A program made the position numbers and the translations under genes. 64,000 nucleotides of DNA. It comes from Mactromeris polynyma (lineage: Eukaryota; Mollusca; Bivalvia; Venerida; Mactridae). This document shows positions 51,301 through 62,736 of the stretch, piece by piece. Under the pieces are notes generated by a model. It had not been told where the DNA came from. It searched no databases and saw nothing but the letters and a program-made list of their open reading frames with translations. Location of the stretch: the NCBI GenBank assembly GCA_032209605.1, contig JASFXZ010000001.1, positions 6,324,001 to 6,388,000 of the forward strand, read 5' to 3'. The first letter of the stretch is position 1, and the number at the start of each line of letters is the position of its first letter.

Positions 51301-54155
51301 TATATACTATAGAGTGTAATATAACTATACATTCTGTCTATACTAAGTTAAACAAGTCAAGATGTTGTATTACAGTCATTTTACGGGTGGAGCACTAAAG
51401 TCAAAAGAAATGCATCACTAAGACAGTTTACTGATCTTGTTATGTATTACAATAGTCATTCTTACAAAGAAACCAACAACCAAAGAATGCTAAACAAAGA
51501 AAGATGACAATAAATTATTTAACTAAACAACGACAGACTGTATACATGTAGAATATTTAAAAAAAACTGATGTTGTATACTTGATACACTGGTTCCTCCT
51601 TGTCGTCTTTTGCTTCAGTTCCTGTCTCTGTTGCTGGTTCCTCTATTTTATGTTTAGCATCCTCCACTTCTTTCTTCTTTGTCTCATATACAACTTGAAA
51701 TAAATCTCGCAATGTTAGCACCAAAGCTTCAGCCTAAAATCACAAAAATTACATAAATGTACATGAAAGAAATAAACTTTTCAAAATACATGGGATGGAA
51801 TGCAAAAACGTTTTAATACAAGAAACTATGAATTTCATTGAATAACTATGTTACTATGTAGCTTGAAACAACTGTACAATAAACAAGGATGTAAGCTTGA
51901 AACAACTGTACAATAAACAAGGATGTAAGCTTGAAACAACTTTACAATAAACAATGATGTTAGCTTGAAACAACTGTACAATAAACAAGGATGTTAGCTT
52001 GAAACAACTGTACAATAAACAAGGATGTAAGCTTGAAACAACTGTACAATAAACAAGGATGTAAGCTTGAAACAACTGTACAATAAACAAGGATGTTAGC
52101 TTGAAACAACTGTACAATAAACAAGGATGTTAGCTTGAAACAACTGTACAATAAACAAGGATGTTAGCTTGAAACAACTGTACAATAAACAAGGATGTTA
52201 GCTTGAAACAACTGTACAATAAACAAGGATGTAAGCTTGAAACAACTGTACAATAAACAAGGATGTAAGCTTGAAACAACTGTACAATAAACAAGGATGT
52301 TAGCTTGAAACAACTGTACAATAAACAAGGATGTTAGCTTGAAACAACTGTACAATAAACAAGGATGTTAGCTTGAAAAAACTGTACAATAAACAAGGAT
52401 GTTAGCTTGAAACAACTTTACAATTAAAAAAAGGATGTTAAGTAAAAGTACATCCTACCGCTTTCTCTGTCTTGATAGCAAAGAACTTGTGTTTTCCCTC
52501 TCCAGCTCCAAACACATATCCAAATGCTCGGTGATCTGTGATATCTCGTGATATAAATGAAATCCGATGTACAGGATGGGTGTGATTAACAGCCTACAAT
52601 ATGTAAGACCTTCAATAATTGATGCAAATTGATCAACCAGTAAAGTCATGTTCTAGTAAATTATTATTACATTTGTGTACACTGGCATACACATCATTTC
52701 CTTCATTTTACTAATTAATGCATCAATCAATGCTTAAATTTTCTACAGCATTCAGAACACATTTAGACTAAGTAAGCCATTTATGTTCTAATGAATTTGT
52801 AGATTTATTTTCAGCAATACTTAATAATAATTAATATCATATAAAATATAAGATAAAAAACATAGATGTACTTACATGGGTCCTTAAGTCAATAATTCTT
52901 ATACCATCCAGTGCTACATTGACAATAACTTTGGGTTTGTGCTGGCCAGATTGTTTGACAGCAATTTTAAGTCGATACATTGATTCTTGGCACATTTTAT
53001 CTCCTCTAGCATTTTCAACATCATCAATACCAATCAGTTTTGCATTAAAGTTAACGCCAGGGGGATCAAATCTATTTGCATCATTCTTCAAATCTGGAAG
53101 GTAACAATTCATCATTTACAAATATTTGATTCCAAATGTCACTACTGTAACACAGAAATGGAAATAAATTCTTAACATAGAGAAATTAAAACTCCAATGT
53201 GTATAGTTAAATTTACAAAAAACATATTCCTGTACATACTGGTCCTTTAAGTTTAAACTTATTAATGTTACACTGATTGTGAAGCAAGTTCTTACAAATT
53301 ATACTTATCACTTTCAATGACTGCTTTCTGGCTATCAACCAGTACTCGTACCAAATTATACTTATCACTTTCAATGACTGCTTTCTGGCTACCAACCAGT
53401 ACTCGTACCAAATTATACTTATCACTTTCAATGACTGCTTTCTGGCTACCAACCAGTACTCGTACCAAATTATACTTATCACTTTCAATGACTGCTTTCT
53501 GGCTACCAACCAGTACTCGTACCAAATTATACTTATCACTTTCAATGACTGCTTTCTGGCTACCAACCAGTACTCGTACCAAATTATACTTATCACTTTC
53601 AATGACTGCTTTCTGGCTACCAACCAGTACTCCTACCAAATTATACTTATCACTTTCAATGACTGCTTTCTAGCTACCAACCAGTACTCTGGCTACCAAC
53701 CAGTACTCTGGCTACCAACCAGTACTCTGGCTACCAACCAGTACTCTGGCTACCAACCAGTACTCTGGCTACCAACCAGTACTCGTACCAAATTAAAGGA
53801 TTGTGAAGTTCGTGATAAATCCAGCACATCGCGGGGCTCGACCTTCAGATCAGGAGTCAGGCGCTCTACCCCTTGAACACTGTGCCTCCCTAAATATACT
53901 GGTAGTGATAGTGATATAAATGTTGTGTGGTAATTTAGTACCTTACAAACAATAGTTTAGAAAGGCCAAATGACACAAACCTACATACACATGCTCTATT
54001 ATCTATATTTTACCTTTTTTACTTTTCACTTTTTTGATAGGCTTGTTATTGTTTTGAGATGCGTTTGTAGATTCATTTGTTTCATCGCTAGTTTTGTCCC
54101 CTGAATTTTCTGCTTCATTTGTTGTATCACTTGGAAGTGCTTCACTTGTTGACAT
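45303..54155 (-). CDS. Dab: Disabled (Dab1/Dab2) endocytic adaptor, PTB domain, 9 exons plus an uncertain last exon
   Basis: Exons (minus): 54155-54014, 53093-52876, 52593-52459, 51733-51581, 50979-50929, 50745-50665, 50449-50129, 49766-49575, 47820-46548; 2566 nt, about 855 residues. A polar, basic-ended N-terminus precedes the PTB/DAB domain (about 50-190), which includes [25 protein letters not shown] and [17 protein letters not shown], all typical of Dab. Then come Gln/Pro/Phe-rich exons, SH3 ligands ([16 protein letters not shown]), one NPFG and twelve DPF motifs that should bind the AP-2 alpha-ear. Dab links NPxY-tailed receptors (LDL-receptor family) to clathrin and AP-2. The C-terminus is unresolved. 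A candidate exon at 45344-45303 reads [17 protein letters not shown], but its phase (0) does not match the phase 1 left by 46548, so a small exon may be missing. An exon near 45138 fits in phase and would end DITTV. Confidence 0.9.
45925..46030. mobile_element. Short dispersed repeat copy, Dab 3' intron
   Basis: Contains cagtcttaaaattgaccaat, ggctgcattctgagact and gtctcctgactca, closely matching the copy at 44540. Confidence 0.5.
47821..49574. other. Long Dab intron, no exon recognised
   Basis: Contains GC-richer patches (48050-48130; 49420-49465 with ctcccgggggtgcgacaaat) that look like old insertions. No borders found. Confidence 0.4.
51858..52435. repeat. 34-bp minisatellite, about 17 copies, Dab intron
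   Basis: The unit contains gcttgaaacaactgtacaat and aaacaaggatgt(t/a)a. On the transcribed strand the array begins about 23 bp after the 5' splice site of the 52593-52459 exon. Confidence 0.95.
53298..53670. repeat. 57-bp minisatellite, about 6.5 copies, Dab intron 1
   Basis: The unit contains ttatcactttcaatgactgc and ctggctaccaaccagtact. Open on both strands because 57 is a multiple of 3. Confidence 0.95.
53672..53790. repeat. 19-bp tandem repeat, about 6 copies, derived from the adjacent 57-bp unit
   Basis: Repeats of ctggctaccaaccagtact, which is exactly one segment of the neighbouring 57-bp unit, so it arose by secondary amplification. Confidence 0.95.
53811..53890 (-). mobile_element. 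tRNA-derived SINE head (partial)
   Basis: On the minus strand the sequence runs ggggtagagcgcctgactcc, then gatctgaaggtcgagcccc. This resembles a tRNA D-arm/box A, an anticodon-arm-like stretch and box B (GGTCGAGCCCC against GGTTCGANNCC). The segment before box B is shortened, so it cannot fold as a full tRNA. It fits a truncated tRNA-derived SINE in Dab intron 1. Confidence 0.5.
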
Positions 54156-54159
54156 TTTG

Positions 54160-54790
54160 TTTGTTTCAATTTATCCTGCAATATTAAAGACAAGGTATTC
54201 AGCAGAATTAAATACCAAGCTGATCCCACTAAAAATATAACAGTATAACCAGATGTTTTTACTTTAATATCAGTTCTTCAAGTCATTTTGTTCTGACGCA
54301 TTAAACACTCAACGATCACAACACTCAATGATCACGTATATTTACATTACTTGAGTTGGGATTGGGGGCGTAATTCGTAAGAAATTCACTTCCGGTAAAA
54401 GTTCCTCCCCTACCATATTAGCTATCACAAATATTAAACGAAAGTAACTATGGACACTTTTGACAGTAAAATACAATGAAACAACAAGAGCTATAAGAAT
54501 CGGCTGCATTTCAGATATAAGATTCCACAAACTTAAATAACTAGATAACGATAGATTGTTTACTACCCAGACGACGACAGTACGACTTAGACATCAAAGT
54601 TAGAACAGTGTTCATTAAGAGACATTTGATACAAAATGTTGAACACGGTACTTACCTATTTAACAATACTCAATAGATCAATTCAATCATTACATCCGAC
54701 GACAACGCGTACCAGTTTTTCGCGAAGCCTAAAACTTACTAAACTTTGACACTTCCAAAGAAAACGGGCACTTTGCTGGTAACAAGCTGA
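54160..54790 (-). promoter_or_regulatory. Dab 5' UTR exons and promoter-proximal region
   Basis: A good acceptor (ttaatattgcag) lies 20-25 bp before the Dab ATG. A good donor (AAATAG then gtaagtac) marks the end of a likely noncoding first exon at 54656, extending toward about 54790. Transcription start not located. Confidence 0.45.
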
Positions 54791-54799
54791 GTCCGCGCA

Positions 54800-55584
54800 A
54801 TGGTACACTGATATGTGCGGAGGGGAACCAACCCAGACGCCTTCCCCGGATGTTGACCTATGACCGGTTATATTATAGTACGGAATTACCGGTTGGTATC
54901 GAACATCTTTGAGGAGTCGTCTCCCCTGTTGGTTAATATGTAAAGTGTAGCACTATATACCATATAGGTCCGTGATATAATCAACAATTAACAGACTTGT
55001 TGTTGAGCTAGCCATTCAGCAGTAATTGTGACAGTTGACATCTAAACAACTAAGTATGTGACTTGCACTGAAGGCTTGAAAACAGTATATCTTGTTATTA
55101 ACTTGTCTATTGTCTTTGTATTGTTCATTTGTATGGTTTTGAGTTTAATGTCTGTTTAAGTGAATCTTAGACTCGTGTAATATGTGATTCAATTATGGCT
55201 TTCGTCCGATGCTTAAGGACAGTAGTCCTTAGCAGTCTCACAATGTGTAGCGCTATATATATCTGTATTCAGAAAGTACGCCCCGAAAGTGCAAATGCTA
55301 AACAGTATGATCAACGAACACTCCCACAAGGCCACACTATTCTTTTTTATCACATTCCAGATTTTTTGTCAATTGTTGAGAACCATGTAGATAACTGCGT
55401 TAGTTGCATACAGGTAGCTATACGTACCTGATATAAGGGAAAACACAGATTGCATGATAATTAAATTGACGTTTTAAAATGGCCGAAATTGACGTATGCA
55501 ACTAACATACACTTTTACAAGAACGTTCAAAAAGACAAACATCTAGCCCGAATAGAAATACATGCAATGAATACACGAGAATAC
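54800..55584. other. Intergenic, one unrecognised 78-codon frame
   Basis: A plus-strand frame (55195-55431) starts with a hydrophobic N-terminus and has a GTAGCT donor-like site at 55413, so it could be a first exon, but I recognise no family and see no next exon. Confidence 0.3.
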
Positions 55585-56376
55585 CAGACGTTTCACCCCC
55601 AAGCCGTTTCCACCCCAAGACGTTTCACCCCCAAGTCATTTCCACCCAAGACGTTTCACCCCCAATTTAATAGACCCAAGACGTTTCACCCCCACTTTTT
55701 AATATAATTATGTTTGTGTGCTTACATATTAATTTGGTGTTTATTTTAAGATTAAATTGTTAATTTATAGTTTAAAAACCCTTTAGCTGATCAATGATTT
55801 ATTAATCATTTAATTTTGACTTTGTTAGAAGGTGTGATTCAATCATCACCTTTTGACTTCATTAGAATGTGTGATTTAATAAACACCTTTTGAACTTGTA
55901 AGAATGCTGCGACAGTCATTTGACGCATATTACTTTAACTTTAAGAAAAAATGCAATTAAAAACAGTTAACAACATAACTCATTATTTTTTATTGATAAT
56001 TTTGGTTAATGTCATACTATGATACACATAGATGAAACACTACATACATACACCCACTCATAAACATATATACATACACACACATGCACAATCAAATGTA
56101 TACATGTATACATCCACCATACACCCACATACACACGCACACACTCATAAAGTAAAAATGTGTAAGTGTGAACAACATAACTGATTTGAATTAATAACTT
56201 ATTTAATTATATTTATCATAATAATTTTACATTATATATCTTATTTATAAGATTTATATTGGGGGTGAAACGTCTTCAATGTGATATATTACTTAGACGT
56301 TTCACTCCCATTTTGGGGGTGAAGCGTCTTGGAGTGAAACGTCTTGGGGTGAAACGACTTGGGGGTGAAACGTCTG
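55585..56376. mobile_element. 792-bp element with long inverted ends made of tandem acgtttcaccccc units
   Basis: The left end begins CAGACGTTTCACCCCCAAG and continues with more agacgtttcacccccaag-type units to about 55693. The right end (about 56262-56376) is the inverted equivalent, ending GGGGGTGAAACGTCTG. The interior is AT-rich with CA-rich microsatellite (56035-56155) and has no coding frame. The flanks show at most a 2-bp (AC) duplication. Confidence 0.7.
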
Positions 56377-57025
56377 ACAGCCATACACGGTGAGTAATCT
56401 AAGTGAGAAAAATACATACCGGTATGCAAGCATATGTGCAAGTACGTGCAACCAAAACACTGAAATAGCAGCCAGCAAAAGGAAATGTAGACTCGTTACT
56501 TAACACTTCGTGAGATTTACATTGAAGTGAAGATATCCATATGTCATTGCATACAGAATCGGGCAAAACTCTAAAACTGTGTTTAACTAATAGGAGACTC
56601 TGTATACTTTTGTATTTCCAGTACTTTGATTCAACATCTATTTCGTACTACGAATGATCGAGCACTTTTATGACATTTCTGTTATCATAGATTTTGCAAT
56701 AACTGACCACTGATTACAGCCCAAAATGACTGGTTGTATATTAATACTATGTACAAATGAGCCCAAAATATTATTCAATAAATTTCGCTTTTCCATCAAA
56801 TATTTGTATTGGTAAGGATCTAGGTCTTTGGTACGACCGGATATAGGTACGAAACAAGGTGATTCCGCGTCCTTGACATTTATTGGAATAAACAACTTTG
56901 CTCCCGTAACTGGCCAGTGAACTCCGTGCGCTGATAATGTAAATGTTCATCATTATTATTGTGTGTTAACATTTTGTGAATCAAGTATATATTTATACCA
57001 AAAAAAACAGGCATACTTTTTAACA

Positions 57026-57265
57026 ATGCTTCGTGGATATCAAAGTTTTCGGAGAAATAAGTGTTTGCTGTACACACTGGAATCATACCAGACTAAACTG
57101 GTTTCGCAAAACGGCTATGGAAAGGGTTCACCGACACTTATACTGGCTAAACACGAATCTTCTGCTGTCGATAAATTGTTTCCAAGTCATCATGTTTTTG
57201 CGGACAGACATATTGGACCAAACAGCCGAGACACCAAATCAATGTTGGATTTCGTTGGAGTGGAG
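57026..57265 (+). CDS. GLDC: Glycine dehydrogenase (decarboxylating), P-protein, first exon only
   Basis: 80 codons from ATG 57026 to a GTAAAT donor at 57266, phase 0. Residues 1-15 are basic and free of acid (LRGYQSFRRNK), as expected of a mitochondrial targeting peptide. The family-defining start of the mature enzyme follows: FADRHIGPNSRDTKSML. GLDC is the PLP-dependent P-protein of the mitochondrial glycine cleavage system, releasing CO2 from glycine and passing aminomethyl to the H-protein lipoyl arm. The full enzyme is about 1000 residues, so most of the gene is missing here. No second exon is recognised up to the window end; intron 1 would exceed 6.7 kb and hold the split 28-bp array and the 4461-bp element. 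An in-frame upstream GTG is not taken as a start. Confidence 0.85.
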
Positions 57266-57574
57266 GTAAATAGTTGACACAGTAATCTTAATGTTTATGC
57301 ATTGTAATGGAACCAAACTTGGCTTAAACTAGGTGAAACAGTTAATGGACTATGTAGTGTTGCAATTAATAACTACCAGCTGTATGACAAATTTACATAA
57401 AACATAACAACAACTCAACTTTTATTGAAAGGTAATTTAAAAAAGGGAATAAATGGTATCTCATTCTCGCTGTCAGAGGCAAAACTAAAGTACTGCTGTA
57501 TTAAAACCCTAACATGAATATGAAAACAAGAAGCAAGTAGCCTAGGTCATTACAACTTTTACATAGTAAACAGT

Positions 57575-58275
57575 TACTCAACACAGTGAGAAAATACGTG
57601 CAATGTACACACAGTTAGAAAGTACATGCAATGTACACACAGTGAGAAAATACGTGCAATGTACACAAAGAAAGTATATGTGATGTACACACAGTGAGAA
57701 AATACATGCAATGTACCATGGTGAGAAAGTACATGCAATGTACACACAGTAAGAAAATACATGCAATGTACACACAGTGAGAAAATACGTGCAATGTACA
57801 CACAGTGAGAAAATACTACAATGTTACACAGTAAGAAAATACATGCAATGTACATATGGTGAGAAAATACATACAACATAGACACAGTGAGAAAATACAT
57901 GCATGTACACACAGTAAGAAAATACATGCAATGTACACATAGTGAGAAAGTACATGCAATGTACACACAGTAAGAAAATACACGCAATGTACCGTGGTGA
58001 GAAAGTACATGCAATGTACACACAGTAAGAAAATACATGCAATGTACACACAGTGAGAAAATACTACAATGTTACACAGTAAGAAAATACATGCAATGTA
58101 CACATGGTGAGAAAATACATGCATGTACACACAGTAAGAAAATACATGCAATGTACACATGGTGAGAAAGTACATGCAATGTACACACAGTAAGAAAATA
58201 CATGCAATGTACACATGGTGAGAAAATACATACAATGTACACACAGTAAGAAAATAAATACAATGTACACACAGT
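57575..58275. repeat. 28-bp minisatellite, left part, about 25 copies
   Basis: Units of gagaaaatacatgcaatgta plus cacacagt, with variants (aag/gag, catggt/cacagt, shortened units). It continues after the 4461-bp insertion at 62737. Confidence 0.96.
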
Positions 58276-58811
58276 CGCCTTTTTCACAATAAAGCTGACC
58301 AAAGTGTTGCAAATCAAGACAAAATAAAATTCTTGATAACTGAAACAATATGTAACTTTCCTGAAAGTTTCATATTTAGTGTACCAAAATCCAAAATATC
58401 TTTAAGTATTCGCATTTATTTATAAAGTTGTGTGATTTCATAATTAGGTACCCAAGGCCTGTTCCGGACTCTACAATAGCATATGTTATATGATAATAAG
58501 AAGCTAAATTCAATTATTATGTAACTTTTTATTATTGATTGAAGTTGTAGAACAATAAACTCAAACAGAAAAGAAGACAAACAGTGTCTTATATATTTTT
58601 GTATTTTTTTTTTAGTGTTATGTCATCATGATTTTTTTGTTTAATAAAATACCAAACTCTTAATTAATTATATTTGTTTAAATACACAAAGAAGCATATA
58701 CAAAAATCCACATTTGCTTCATCTGATATAAAATAGATAATAGCTGCCAAAAATATGATTGATATATCAAAGATATTTAAATCCTCGGCACTTTAATAAA
58801 GTGCCTAAAAG

Positions 58812-61800
58812 TGTTGCGGACACTACACAAAAGTTATAAATTGCAATAGTTTTTCCTGGGGATAATAGTATTATGACTGCATGTAAACTGGCTCCTACTC
58901 TCAATTGTGTTTAGTTTGGCGTCTCTTCTAATAATCTTCAATGTAAAAAGGACCTTAATTGAAGTATTTTATGAACAATGTACACATAACATGTAAGGAC
59001 ACTAGTCCTCTACATAGATAATGTTATAGAGTCATAATTATAACATACTAAATGATAACATTGGAATCTTATTTATTTCATCTTCTCCTTATATGATTTC
59101 AAGTATTTAACTCTGAAATACACATTACAAGGACAGTATTAAATGTACTAAAGCTGCAAATATGTTGCGGACACTACAAAAATGTACATAATTATTACAA
59201 AAGCTGATGTCAAAGATGATGTTCCGTTAAAAGATATAAAACGGTCACTAAACTATAATATCATTGATTAGCATGTTTTTCCTCTGGTCTACTAGTGTTA
59301 AAAATAAAAAAAGATGCGACTTTTTAATGACATCATAGTACTTATTAACATGTAACAAAACAAAACTAATATGTAACATTTGAAACATTTTTACAGTCCG
59401 AGCAAGAAAAATTATAATCTGAAATTAGTTAAAGCACATTTCCATAACCCATTGATAAGTACAATATGCTTAGAGTTAATACAGTTTCATTAACAATTAA
59501 CTTCTAAAGAAATAGAAAATGTTGCAGACACTACTAATACACTGCTTAGCATCCCAACTGGTTGAAGACTTAAAAAAGCTAATACAATTAATTAATACTG
59601 AAAATACTTGAATAGCAAACTGTAAAAAGACAAATATCACAACCATTCATTATGGTAGCAAAATGACAGTAGACACCTCTGTCTTCTAAACATAATCATT
59701 GCAAGAGGAATACCCACAATGCAGACAATATTTTGTATCAATGTAAATATTTTTCCAGTAGTACGGACAGGGTAATGAATCAAGTGTTGTACAACATCAT
59801 ATTCTTTTCATTTGTCAACTGCGTTTTGTCGTACTCATATCACATAGTCAATTCCATGTATACGTTGGTTATCGTATATGATAGTTGATGATTGATATCA
59901 CAATTATACAGAACTAAATGTTGTCCATGCAATGAAATGATTGTTATACAACCATAGCATCTCTGCTTTATTCAATAGTCCTTATGTTTGTTAGCATCTT
60001 TTTGCCTTTGACTTTTATTTGTTACACTGTTATCACATTTTATGGGTAAAGTATTCCTCTCCGCCTTGCGTTCATTGTGTTTATTTGGGTTCACCTTAAG
60101 AGCCTTATTAGTCAGGTGGCATGTTAAATCATTGTCATATAAAGTTACACGTATCTTATGGTGTGAACTTTATTTATACTGTACCGGTTAAGACAGCAAA
60201 CTATGCAACTATATGCTTAGATTATTGTGATGCCAGTAAAATACGTAAATAATATATGTTAATAAATAAGTGATTTGATATTGGCCCTGTTATTTGTCCT
60301 CGGGACAGTCGTATTGGCACGAGGCCGAAGGCCGAGGGCCAATACGACTGTCCCGAGGACAAAAACAGGGCCAATGTCAAATCACTTATTTATTGACAAT
60401 TTTATTAAATAACTAATAATAATTAAATCGTGTTTTCTTTCTGTATACCCTAAAACTATGAATTAGTTCTGTGCTAAAAACTGTCAACGAACGTTTAAAT
60501 ACTGACTTTAAAATAAAATGGCTGCCGTTTCCGAATTTCCAGCTGCGAATCTATATCATTTTTTGGCCCTGTTTAATTAGCCAATCAAATTCTTTAAAAT
60601 GCGGGCCAATATCAACTAGCGGCCCCGGGCCGAAAGTGATATAGATATTGGCACTGTTATAGAGGAGGCCTTTGTATTATTGGATGAGGCAAATGCTGTG
60701 TTTAAGGGCTAATAATTAATATTTATTTAATAAGTAATGTTAATAAATACAGATTTTCCTCCTTTCCCTACAAGAAGTATTTCAACAATATAGTTTTATG
60801 GTACATTCTAAATACATATTAAGTATACAAAAGAGAATGCTTGAAAGCTGATTTTTGATGAACAATACATATTGTACAATAAATCACAGGATTTATTCGT
60901 TGTTTGGGGATTCATATTGCTAATATTATTTATAATAATATAAGATTTATTGGAAATTAAATTGTCTATAATATATACGCACAGCATAAACCAGGATTTT
61001 GATAAAAGCTTTTGGGCAAAATGTAAGATTATCAGAGTATGCGTAATCCTTGCTTATCGTTAGATTTTATACTTCGGAGGTGCAGAGTTCCATGAGATCA
61101 GCGTGTGTGCCCCTATACCAATCAATTTGAAGTCAGAGAGTTGGGAATGTAGGTATATGTTGGCAATATCAGTCAATTAAAACCATTGATGAAAGTATGA
61201 TAAATAATGTAGACATTAATCTTTGATTCAAAGAAGCATGTTTTACTGGATGAGAAATATAACTGGTCTTTAATTCGAAATGCGTTATTATTTCATTCGG
61301 ATCGCGTCTGTTCAGTTCCGAAATATCTACAGATACAATTGGATCGAAATGTTGGTGTCAATGCAAGTAGAATGTGGAATAAGCATTACTTACATACAGT
61401 ACTATAAAAAAGTATTACTTCATTAAATTATGTTAAATGGCGATTTATTACTTTAAGGTGTTAGCAAATCTTTGTTTTTCATTTCTTTATATTTTTCTGG
61501 ATCATTCTTTAGTTTTTCCCTCGACTTCCTTGATCTCTTTGTGCTTGAATTTTCCGTTTTATTCACCTAAAAATGCTACATACCTTAGAAAAATGAAAAT
61601 ACGTTAAACCTGTAGTGTCCGCAACATTTATTTTTTTGGCTTTTTTTAATTTTTAAAGTGTGAATGATACTGGAATGTTACATAAACTGAACTATTGATT
61701 GAATAGAAATTTTCTTATCTTGAAATAAAGATTGTCAGCAAATTATTTTTTATTCTAGTTCAGTACAAGATTAATTCAATTTATCTCTTGTTATGCATCA

Positions 61801-62143
61801 TTAACTAAATTATTTTAGATTGTTTTCCTTAATATGTAGCATTTATTTACTCTAATACCATAATTATAACAAAACAAAATGATAGATTTAATTCTAACAC
61901 CAACAATATTTAAAAATGAGAGGTAAAACAAGTTTTTAAAAGGTGTTGCGGACACTACAGTGTTGCGGACACTACACACTGGCATTTATACACTGAATTA
62001 ACACGAAGCGCATGTAGAAATGGCAGTATCAGGGTGCAGTTATTTATACTACAGTGTAGTCTTTTAACTGTATAATTATTGCTATGTTGTATGGCTTTGT
62101 TTCTGAAATATTCATGAAATATTCATGTGTTGCGGACACTACA
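58812..62143. repeat. Dispersed 16-mer TGTTGCGGACACTACA inside the 4461-bp element
   Basis: Copies at 58812, 59163, 59520 (variant TGTTGCAGACACTACT), 61944, 61961 and 62128 on the plus strand, and 61611-61626 on the minus strand. All lie about 0.5-1.25 kb from one or other end and none in the middle. Confidence 0.9.
60256..60405. mobile_element. Foldback (hairpin) MITE nested in the larger element
   Basis: Arms of about 60 bp, including aataaataagtgatttga and tgtcctcgggacagtcgtat, are inverted around a short GC-rich centre (cgaggccgaaggccgagg). A related gatattggcactgttat string recurs at about 60646, so the element may extend to 60660. Confidence 0.75.
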
Positions 62144-62736
62144 GAAATCTCGGGGAAATCATAACCATGAAATGAATAAATGAAAAAATCATCAAAATGG
62201 ATACGGTTAATGAAGAATGTTGTTGTTTGTGTTCAACACATATAAGAGTCTATCTTAAAGCAGTTAAGAACCTCTTATTATATTCAAAATGGTGTAAACA
62301 CACCTGCAATAGAAACTAGAGTTGAGAAATCCTAAAAAGTATAACATAGTATTACAATTAGTTATTTTGTTACCATTTCAACAATAATTGAGCAAATTTC
62401 ATGCAGAAACCTGTTAAAGATAGAAAAGAAAATTGTCTATTAAATGGAATATAATAAATTGATAACTTAATGCTCCATTTTTACTGTTATATAGTAAAGA
62501 AAATGCTTTTTGTCAAGTGCAACAACATAACATGCAAAATTGTCAATTTTTACCGTCAAATTTAGGGGAATTTCTTTTTTTTGTTGGTATAGGCATGTCA
62601 TATATCATTTTTCTTGAAAACAAACTTACAATTCATTCAAAATCAATTTCTTTTTATGAAATTGATGTATTAAAACCCCTGCAGGAACATATAACATCAG
62701 TAAGCATGGTCTGTCAACATTATTGTGAAAAAGGCG

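Larger units (their letters stand above)
58276..62736. mobile_element. 4461-bp non-autonomous DNA transposon-like insertion with TIRs and 3-bp target duplication
   Basis: The left end is CGCCTTTTTCACAATAA, and the right end is its perfect inverse over 17 bp; the match extends to about 24 bp with two mismatches. Both ends are flanked by AGT (58273-58275, 62737-62739), and removing the element plus one AGT restores an intact 28-bp repeat unit. No frame of substance lies inside. A 16-mer, TGTTGCGGACACTACA, recurs in both subterminal regions. A nested hairpin element sits near the centre. Family not assigned. Confidence 0.8.

Noticed and set aside
53811..53890. Functional tRNA gene
   Set aside because: The segment between anticodon-like arm and box B is shortened and no full cloverleaf can be drawn.
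55489..55707. 72-codon frame with TFHP/RFTPKSFPP repeats
   Set aside because: It translates the acgtttcaccccc units of the element's left inverted end; no gene support.
56963..57025. Upstream GTG start for GLDC adding 21 residues
   Set aside because: Eukaryotic initiation at GTG is rare, and the ATG at 57026 directly opens a basic targeting-peptide-like sequence.
58276..62736. Transposase, reverse transcriptase or Helitron gene inside the insertion
   Set aside because: Apart from one short frame at the right edge there is no frame of even 60 codons inside, and no motif of these enzymes was seen.
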